From the NCBI GenBank assembly GCA_046735265.1, contig JBKPSZ010000147.1, forward strand, positions 1 through 6,010: a DNA stretch of 6,010 bases, in the 5' to 3' direction. Below the pieces are notes generated by a model. The model was not told the DNA's origin. It saw only the letters and a program-made list of their open reading frames with translations, and made no database searches. The stretch is from DATBFU01 sp046735265. Lineage in GTDB: Bacteria > Acidobacteriota > Thermoanaerobaculia > UBA5066 > Gp7-AA6. Shown in pieces: positions 1-6,010 of the stretch; position 1 is the stretch's first letter; every line of letters begins with the position of its first letter. A program made the translations under genes and the position numbers.

Positions 1-2425
<2,425 letters not shown>

Positions 2426-2436
<11 letters not shown>

Positions 2437-2448
2437 CCCGGCGCGGGC
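2426..2448. terminator. Possible bidirectional stem at the convergent lon / propeller-gene ends
   Basis: GCCCGC (2426-2431) and GCGGGC (2443-2448) form a six-base perfect stem with an 11-base loop. It straddles the lon stop codon and the 16-bp gap (2437-2452) to the convergent gene. There is no T-tract on either side, so it is not a classical intrinsic terminator. It could weakly terminate or protect both converging transcripts, or be a chance match in GC-rich DNA. Confidence 0.25.
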
Positions 2449-2452
2449 GGGC

Positions 2453-3787
2453 TCAGTCGGAGAAGGCGTCGGTGTCGGCGACGCTCGCCAGCCGTCCGCT
2501 CGGGTTCTCGTAGCGCTTGACGGCGCCGGTCACGGTGTCGGTGACGACGACCGTGTACGCGACGTCAGAGAGCGCGCCGAAAAAGACCCAGAAGCGACCG
2601 TTGATGACCCGCGCGTCGAGCACCTTGATCATCAGCTCCAGATTGTTCGGCGTGAAGAACCAGAAGGTTCCCGTGTCGTCCGTGATCGGGATCGCCGTCC
2701 CCACGCCGCTCGTGCCCTGCGCGGGCACTCGCCAGGAGACCTCGACGCGGAATCGGTCCTGCGTCAGGCACAGCGCCGTGGCGGAGCCGCACGGGGGCGG
2801 CGCCGGCGCGTCGAGATCGATCGAGAAGACGCCGTCGCCGGTCGCGGCGTAGAGGCGCCGGCCGGTCGAGTCGGCGGCGAGGGCCGCGACGTCCGTATTC
2901 GCGAGCCCGGCGTCGAGCGCCGTCCAGTTCCGTCCGCCGTCGGCGCTGCGGAAGACGCCGCCGCCGTTGCCCGCGGTGAACACGACGTCCGGGTTGGCGG
3001 GGCTCGCGGCGATCAGAGAGATCCGGCCCGTGGTCAACCCGAGACTCGAGGCTTCCCAGGCTGGCGCTGGAGTCGAGACCGCCCGATGGATCCCGATCTG
3101 TGCCGTGCCGACGAGCACATCCTGCCGGCCGGCGCGCGCCGCGATCGCTTTGATTCCGCTCTGGAGGGTGTCGGGGTACGGGATCGTCCAGCTCGCTCCG
3201 GCGTCGGAGGAGCGAAACAGGACGTTACCCCATCCCGCGTAAACATCCGGCCCACGCACCGCGAGGCCCGCGGCGGGGGCTGCGGGAACCGGAAGCGGAA
3301 AATGCTGCCAGGTCGCCGCGCCGTTCACGGTCCGATACACCCCTCCTCCGCTCGCGTGATCGTCGACGGCGACGTAGAGCGTCGAGGTGTTCCCCGGATC
3401 CATCGCGAGGGCCGAGACCGCCAGTCCCGGAAGACCCGAATTCGCGGGGGACCAGCTCGCGCCCGAGTCCGTGCTCTTGAAGACCCCGGTGTTCGAGCCC
3501 GCGTAGAGAACTCCCGGCCGCGCGGGATCCCGGAGCAGAGCCACCGTGATGTCGCCGGTAAAGCCCGCGCTCGAGCGATTCCACGTCCGGCCGGCATCCA
3601 CCGATTTCCAGATGCCCGATAATTGCGCGCCCGCCCACAGCGTCGAGCTCGAGGACGGATCGACCACGATCGCGGTGACGATCTCGCCCTCGAGGCCCGC
3701 GCGCGTCCAGTTCGCGGCGGCGGCCGAAGGGACGACGAAAAGAGAGAGCACTGCGACTCGAATCGACGAGGATGCAAACGTGCGCAC
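2453..3787 (-). CDS. Exported BNR/Asp-box beta-propeller protein with a distinctive C-terminal domain
   Basis: The protein is 444 residues from the GTG at 3787, a start supported by the Shine-Dalgarno at 3794-3798 and by placing a signal peptide first. The frame stays open to 3931, but that extra part lacks an RBS and is Arg/Pro-rich. Residues 1-25 are a Sec signal peptide (VRTFASSSIR, hydrophobic AVLSLFVV, PSAAAA), with cleavage likely before NWTRAG. Residues about 28-325 contain repeated units: a DP..PxxLYAG-like strand, GVFKS, then an Asp-box. Clear Asp-boxes are SVDAGRTW (62-69), STDSGASW (105-112), SSDAGASW (193-200) and SADGGRNW (281-288), with a degenerate TVNGAATW (153-160). Counting one blade lacking the box and a closing blade, this fits a seven-bladed sortilin/photosystem-stability-factor-like propeller. 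Residues 333-444 form a separate beta-rich domain that opens with two Cys (CGSATALC). No hydrolase active site is visible, so binding or adhesion at the cell surface is as likely as catalysis. It is isolated from alkA by 174 bp and may have its own promoter. Confidence 0.9.
   Translation of the reverse strand: MRTFASSSIRVAVLSLFVVPSAAAANWTRAGLEGEIVTAIVVDPSSSSTLWAGAQLSGIWKSVDAGRTWNRSSAGFTGDITVALLRDPARPGVLYAGSNTGVFKSTDSGASWSPANSGLPGLAVSALAMDPGNTSTLYVAVDDHASGGGVYRTVNGAATWQHFPLPVPAAPAAGLAVRGPDVYAGWGNVLFRSSDAGASWTIPYPDTLQSGIKAIAARAGRQDVLVGTAQIGIHRAVSTPAPAWEASSLGLTTGRISLIAASPANPDVVFTAGNGGGVFRSADGGRNWTALDAGLANTDVAALAADSTGRRLYAATGDGVFSIDLDAPAPPPCGSATALCLTQDRFRVEVSWRVPAQGTSGVGTAIPITDDTGTFWFFTPNNLELMIKVLDARVINGRFWVFFGALSDVAYTVVVTDTVTGAVKRYENPSGRLASVADTDAFSD
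2456..2791 (-). other. C-terminal FWFF / TVTDTVTG domain of the propeller protein
   Basis: This is a roughly 112-residue module after the propeller, joined by an Ala/Pro linker (DAPAPPP). Visible landmarks are CGSATALCLTQDRFRVEVSW, then ITDDTGTFWFFTPNN, LELMIKVLDARVINGRFWVF, FGALSDVAYTVVVTDTVTGA and the end NPSGRLASVADTDAFSD. Its alternating hydrophobic strands suggest a beta-sandwich. From memory it resembles a domain repeatedly attached to secreted Acidobacteriota proteins. I know of no assigned function. Confidence 0.6.
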
Positions 3788-3793
3788 GGAACA

Positions 3794-3798
3794 CCTCC
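3794..3798 (-). promoter_or_regulatory. Shine-Dalgarno that fixes the propeller gene start
   Basis: On the minus strand GGAGG, within GGGAGGTG, lies 6 nt before the GTG at 3787. It is the only strong RBS near the 5' end of the frame, and it places the hydrophobic signal peptide at the N-terminus. It therefore overrides the longer open frame that begins at 3931. Confidence 0.8.
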
Positions 3799-3931
3799 CG
3801 GAGCGGGGTCGAAGCGACACTAGCGCGAGGACGTGACGAAGGGAGTCATCGAGGGACCGAAAGCCCGCCGGGCGTGACGATCTCTCGACAATCGGTGCCG
3901 AAGCGCGCGGGAGCGTGACCGGAACGCACAC

Positions 3932-3959
3932 ACCAGGAACTCGGGACAGTCCCAGTGGT
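3932..3959. repeat. Imperfect inverted repeat just after the alkA stop
   Basis: The centre is an 11-base perfect palindrome, GGGACAGTCCC (3943-3953). It is flanked by further matching arms ACT/AGT (3939-3941 and 3954-3956) and ACC/GGT (3932-3934 and 3957-3959), with small bulges on one side. It starts 2 bp beyond the alkA stop codon in the direction of minus-strand transcription, so it could be the terminator stem of that operon, though no T-run follows. It could instead be an operator about 145-170 bp upstream of the propeller gene. The rest of the 174-bp gap (3788-3961) shows no convincing -10/-35 pair. Confidence 0.4.
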
Positions 3960-3961
3960 CG

Positions 3962-4885
3962 CTAGTTCTTGGTCGTCGGTCGTTTGTCGAGTCGCCTCTT
4001 CGCGATCTCGGCGTAGGCATAGACGAGGGCGAGTCCCCGATACGGACGCCATCGGCGCGCGAAGCGGCGCATCCTCTCCTCGGTGACGCGGGCTCGATGC
4101 CCCACGAGCTCGACCGCCAGATATTTGACGACGCCCAGGTCTCCACCCGGAAAGACGTCGGGCCGGCCGAGACCGCGCAGCAGAGCGATCTCCGCCGTCC
4201 AGCGGCCGATCCCCTTGATCTCTGTCAGCCGCTCGATCGCGTCCTCGTCCGAAAGCGATTCGAGGAGCTCCTCCGAGATCCGGCCGCCGGAGAAAGCCCG
4301 CGCCACGCGGACGAGCGTGCGGGACTTGGCACCCGAGAGGCGGAAACGCCGCAGGCTCCGCGGCGTCTCGCGGGCCAGGCGCTCGGGTGTCGGAAACGCC
4401 ACGTAGCTCTCTCCGGAGAATCGCGCGCGGCGGCCGAAGGCGAGCGCGAGCTCCCGGCGAACGTCGTAGGCGAAGGAAAGGTTCACCTGCTGCGACAGCA
4501 CCGCCGTGACGATCGCCTCCCACAGCGAGGCCGACCCCGCGATCCGCAGTCCGCGCGAGTGACGGAGCGCGTCGCCGATCAGCGGATCGCCCCGAAACGC
4601 GCTGTAGAAGGGGCGAACGTCGAGACGCGCGCCGAGCCCGATCTCGACGACGCGACGCGATGAGACGCGCGCCGCCTTGCGGTCCGCGGCCGCCCCGCGC
4701 AGGGAGACTTCGAGCTCGCGCCGGGAACGTTCCCTCTTCTCTCGAACTTCGAGGAGCACTCCGCGCCCGAACGGGAGAAGCCTCCGATAGACCGACCCGT
4801 CGAACCGGTCGACGACCTCCGGCCAGCGGGTGAACCGCGAGGCGGTCGCGGCGAGCGAAAACGGACCCGAAAGCCGATACCGCAC
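3962..4885 (-). CDS. alkA: AlkA-type DNA-3-methyladenine glycosylase (HhH-GPD superfamily)
   Basis: This monofunctional base-excision glycosylase flips out alkylated purines (3-methyladenine, 7-methylguanine and similar) and cleaves the N-glycosidic bond, leaving an abasic site. It is 307 residues long; E. coli AlkA has 282. An AlkA_N-like beta domain occupies about 1-110. The helical core starts at LWEAIVTAVLSQQVNLSFA (121-139). The helix-hairpin-helix LTEIKGIGRWTAE spans 220-232, and the catalytic Asp is Asp249 in FPGGDLG. Trp229 lies 20 residues before that Asp, exactly as Trp218/Asp238 in E. coli AlkA. RRWRPYRGLALVYAYAE (277-293) matches the RWKPWRSYALLHIWYT segment, with Tyr291 in place of the active-site Trp272. 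The start is GTG, with GGAG at 4892-4895 six bases upstream. The gap to the upstream HATPase gene is 32 bp, so cotranscription is likely. There is no methyltransferase (Ada) domain and no visible Ada box. Confidence 0.93.
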   Translation of the reverse strand: MRYRLSGPFSLAATASRFTRWPEVVDRFDGSVYRRLLPFGRGVLLEVREKRERSRRELEVSLRGAAADRKAARVSSRRVVEIGLGARLDVRPFYSAFRGDPLIGDALRHSRGLRIAGSASLWEAIVTAVLSQQVNLSFAYDVRRELALAFGRRARFSGESYVAFPTPERLARETPRSLRRFRLSGAKSRTLVRVARAFSGGRISEELLESLSDEDAIERLTEIKGIGRWTAEIALLRGLGRPDVFPGGDLGVVKYLAVELVGHRARVTEERMRRFARRWRPYRGLALVYAYAEIAKRRLDKRPTTKN

Positions 4886-4917
4886 GCGCGGCTCCGAGGC
4901 GCCGGCGCCCGGAGCGG

Positions 4918-5430
4918 CTAGTGCCCGCCCCGAGACGACGAGAGCGACTTGCGGAGAAAGATCCGGGTTCCCGGTCGCGAGAGCGGAACTTCCGCCTCGC
5001 GCATGCCGAGCGGCGTCTTCCAGTTCAGGCGTCCCCGCGACTCGATCTTGAGCTCGTCGGCGAATTCGATCGCCTCCTCGTAGCCCAGACCCTGGCCTTG
5101 CGAGAGACGCCGGCGCTCGAGCGCGTTCGAGAAACCGGGGCCGTCGTCCTGGATCGTGGCGGCGAGATCCCGGCGCGTCACCGCGGCGCCGACGAGCACG
5201 CGATCTCCCGCTTCGATCCCATTACGGACGAGACCGGCGACGTGTCGCGCGAAGTCGCGGCACCGCGCATCGCGCGCATCGAGCCCGTGCTGCGAACAGA
5301 GCGTCTCCCACCACAGCCGGAATCGCGGAAGGATCGTTTCGGAATCGTCGCTCTGGCGGCGAAAGGCGATCCGGTCGCGCACGCGACGCGAATCCGGAGG
5401 AACGTCCGAAGATTTTCGACGCTCGAGCAT
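4918..5430 (-). CDS. Small stand-alone GHKL/HATPase protein, RsbT/RsbW-like
   Basis: The protein has 170 residues from the ATG at 5430. A TTG at 5478 would add 16 residues, but it falls on the apparent -35 element of the gene's own promoter, so ATG is preferred despite a weak RBS. The fold resembles anti-sigma or switch kinases: an N-box-like helix HVAGLVRNGIEAGDR (63-77, Asn70), G1 box DDGPGF (95-100), G2 box GQGLGYEEAIEFADEL (112-127) followed by KIES, and a final strand GTRIFLRKSL. The DELKIES stretch parallels the DEFEIES-type sequence after the G2 box of RsbT proteins. Oddities are a Gly (66) at the position four before the N-box Asn, where these kinases usually have Glu, and a Trp/His/Cys-containing region (WWETLCSQHG) before it. 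There is no receiver, membrane or dimerisation domain, so a partner protein is expected. It is upstream of alkA (32-bp gap) and divergent from a secreted-protein gene. ATP binding is likely; kinase activity is uncertain. Confidence 0.75.
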   Translation of the reverse strand: MLERRKSSDVPPDSRRVRDRIAFRRQSDDSETILPRFRLWWETLCSQHGLDARDARCRDFARHVAGLVRNGIEAGDRVLVGAAVTRRDLAATIQDDGPGFSNALERRRLSQGQGLGYEEAIEFADELKIESRGRLNWKTPLGMREAEVPLSRPGTRIFLRKSLSSSRGGH

Positions 5431-5450
5431 GATGGCTTCGTCGGATTTCG

Positions 5451-5478
5451 AGTCTAACGCCGCGATTCGCGAGAGCAA
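5451..5478 (-). promoter_or_regulatory. Possible sigma-70 promoter for the HATPase-alkA unit
   Basis: Reading the minus strand, TTGCTC (5478-5473) and TAGACT (5456-5451) are separated by 16 bp and each matches four of six consensus bases. The -10 element ends 20 nt before the ATG at 5430, giving a short leader. The two hexamers are modest matches, so this is a suggestion only. Confidence 0.35.
5461..5471. repeat. Perfect 11-bp dyad CGCGATTCGCG in the divergent promoter region
   Basis: CGCGA and TCGCG are arranged symmetrically around T5466. The dyad lies wholly within the 16-bp spacer of the proposed minus-strand promoter. It is also about 94 bp upstream of the expected start of the sigma-54 transcript, a typical distance for an activator site. 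It is a candidate operator/activator site, but CG-rich palindromes are frequent in such DNA. Confidence 0.35.
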
Positions 5479-5494
5479 GATCGAAAATCCGCGC

Positions 5495-5511
5495 CCCCGA
5501 AAAAATCGGGG
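5495..5511. repeat. 17-bp dyad with A-tract centre between the divergent genes
   Basis: CCCCGA (5495-5500) and TCGGGG (5506-5511) are perfect inverted arms around AAAAA. Outer bases CGC/GCG (5492-5494, 5514-5516) can extend the pairing with a two-base bulge. It is upstream of both divergent genes and about 50-65 bp before the expected sigma-54 start. A protein-binding dyad is therefore more likely than a terminator; neither strand has a T-run after the stem. Confidence 0.4.
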
Positions 5512-5533
5512 TGGCGCCGAATTGCGGATCGGG

Positions 5534-5549
5534 TGGCACGGATCCTGCT
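5534..5549 (+). promoter_or_regulatory. Near-consensus sigma-54 (RpoN) -24/-12 promoter
   Basis: The sequence is TGGCACGGATCCTGCT. The -24 element TGGCACG matches fully. The -12 element CTGCT differs from TTGCW only in its first base. The invariant GG (5535-5536) and GC (5547-5548) are exactly 10 bp apart, as RpoN requires. The expected transcription start is near 5560, giving a leader of about 95 nt to the ATG at 5655. Such promoters are silent without an AAA+ enhancer-binding activator, none of which is encoded in the window. Confidence 0.65.
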
Positions 5550-5578
5550 CCTTCCTCCTGTGTCCGCTAATTCAGATG

Positions 5579-5633
5579 CGGTGGCCGCGAAGGCCGCCGG
5601 TGGGAATCGAGACGGAGCTTGCGGCGCCGTCTC
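5579..5633 (+). other. Structured 5' leader with two tandem hairpins
   Basis: Hairpin 1 pairs 5579-5586 with 5592-5599: eight pairs including one G-U, closing a GCGAA loop. Hairpin 2 pairs GAGACGG (5609-5615) with CCGTCTC (5627-5633), seven perfect pairs around an 11-base loop. The second stem ends 10 nt before the Shine-Dalgarno of the downstream gene. I do not recognise a known riboswitch family. The stems may stabilise the mRNA or tune translation. Confidence 0.4.
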
Positions 5634-5643
5634 CCGAAAATGT

Positions 5644-5648
5644 GGAGG
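5644..5648 (+). promoter_or_regulatory. Shine-Dalgarno of the proline-rich secreted protein
   Basis: GGAGG (within GGAGGTT) sits 6 nt upstream of the ATG at 5655. It is the deciding evidence that the frame starting there is a real gene rather than the overlapping Arg/Pro-rich frame starting at 5533. Confidence 0.8.
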
Positions 5649-5654
5649 TTCATC

Positions 5655-6010
5655 ATGCGATCCTGGTGTCGAATCTTTCTCGCGGCGACCTTCTTCGCCG
5701 CAGCGACGGGCGCGGTGGCCCAGCAGCCGGATCCGACTCCGCCCAATCCGGCGCCCGAGCCTCAGACTTCGCCCGCTCCCGAGCCGCAGACTTCGCCCGC
5801 TCCCGTGTTGACGCCGGTTCCGGTCGAACCGACCGTCCAGCCGGCGGAGCAGAGCTCCGCGCCCTCGCCCGAGGCGACGAGCGCCCCGAATCTGCTGACT
5901 CCGGTCGTCACTCCGGCCACGACGGGCACGCCGTCGGATCGGACGCCGTCCGCCCGACGGACACCCGCACCGACGACGACGCGGATGCCTCAGTCGGCCA
6001 AGAACAAGGC
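5655..6010 (+). CDS. Proline-rich secreted protein, 3' end outside window
   Basis: 118 codons are visible and the frame is still open at the right edge. Residues 1-22, MRSWCRIFLAATFFAAATGAVA, are a classical Sec signal peptide: Arg-containing n-region, hydrophobic core, AVA before QQ. The mature part is low complexity, rich in Pro, Thr, Ala, Ser and Glu (PDPTPPNPAPEPQ, TPVVTPATTGTPSD, RRTPAPTTTRMPQSAKNK), becoming more basic towards the edge. It includes two copies of PEPQTSPA. This composition suggests an extended periplasmic or surface linker, or the disordered N-terminal part of a larger exported protein whose folded domain lies beyond the edge. The start is supported by a strong RBS, and the gene is preceded by a sigma-54 promoter and a structured leader. 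It is divergent from the HATPase gene. No function can be assigned from what is visible. Confidence 0.8.
   Translation, partial: MRSWCRIFLAATFFAAATGAVAQQPDPTPPNPAPEPQTSPAPEPQTSPAPVLTPVPVEPTVQPAEQSSAPSPEATSAPNLLTPVVTPATTGTPSDRTPSARRTPAPTTTRMPQSAKNK
5754..5801 (+). repeat. Two tandem 24-bp coding repeats (PEPQTSPA)
   Basis: Copies at 5754-5777 and 5778-5801 differ at one third-codon position (CCT versus CCG) and encode identical octapeptides, residues 34-41 and 42-49 of the secreted protein. Near-identity at the DNA level points to a recent duplication by replication slippage in a disordered segment. Confidence 0.9.

Noticed and set aside
3874..3900. Possible second sigma-54 site on the minus strand (CGGCACCGATTGTCGA)
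   Set aside because: The -12 GC dinucleotide is missing and the -24 element lacks its T, so the required pattern is not met.
3788..3931. N-terminal extension of the propeller gene (48 extra codons)
   Set aside because: The extension would bury the signal peptide inside the protein and has no RBS, whereas GTG at 3787 has a strong one.
3846..4523. 225-codon minus-strand frame overlapping alkA
   Set aside because: It is a shifted reading of the alkA gene with Arg/Pro-rich composition, while the alkA frame has intact HhH and catalytic motifs.
4097..4663. 188-codon plus-strand frame opposite alkA
   Set aside because: It is antisense to conserved alkA sequence, with no domain and no RBS noted.
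5560..5654. Cyclic-di-GMP (GEMM) riboswitch in the leader
   Set aside because: The leader has hairpins, but I could not find the conserved GEMM core bases between and around them.
5533..5811. 92-codon plus-strand frame across the divergent region
   Set aside because: It begins on the sigma-54 promoter itself, runs out of frame with the signal-peptide gene at 5655 and degenerates into Arg/Pro repeats.

Overview
The window is GC-rich (roughly two thirds G+C by eye) bacterial chromosome with no phage, IS, CRISPR or RNA-gene signatures. It holds five genes. Two are cut by the window edges, and the 3'-most one is a secreted protein that is open at the right edge. The best lineage hint is the C-terminal domain of the beta-propeller gene (FWFFTPNN, LDARVINGRFWVFFGALSDV, TVTDTVTGAVKRYENPSGRLASVADTDAF). 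From memory, similar domains recur in secreted proteins of Acidobacteriota, particularly Thermoanaerobaculia-like genomes. That assignment is inference and has not been checked.

Layout. (1) 1-2436, plus strand: ATP-dependent protease Lon. It is complete except for its first residues, which lie left of the window. An unusual acidic/charged insert precedes its Walker A motif. (2) 2453-3787, minus strand: an exported BNR/Asp-box beta-propeller protein carrying the C-terminal domain above, convergent with lon across a 16-bp gap. (3) 3962-4885, minus: an AlkA-type DNA-3-methyladenine glycosylase with its catalytic Asp intact. (4) 4918-5430 (possibly from 5478), minus: a small stand-alone GHKL/HATPase protein of the RsbT/RsbW type, 32 bp upstream of alkA and probably cotranscribed with it. 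(5) 5655-6010 and beyond, plus: a proline-rich secreted protein with a signal peptide, divergent from gene 4.

The most informative non-coding stretch is the 224-bp divergent region 5431-5654. It contains a near-consensus sigma-54 (-24/-12) promoter at 5534-5549 with exact GG-N10-GC spacing. Downstream is a leader of about 95 nt with two stable hairpins, then a strong Shine-Dalgarno and the start of the secreted proline-rich protein. Upstream are two DNA dyads. One of them, CGCGATTCGCG, sits inside the spacer of a plausible sigma-70 promoter reading the other way into the HATPase gene. The region therefore looks like a regulated divergent switch.

Functionally, lon and alkA are protein and DNA quality-control genes. 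The HATPase is a probable signalling protein. The two exported proteins are of unknown role. No single pathway links all five, and no clearly new defence or mobile system is visible.
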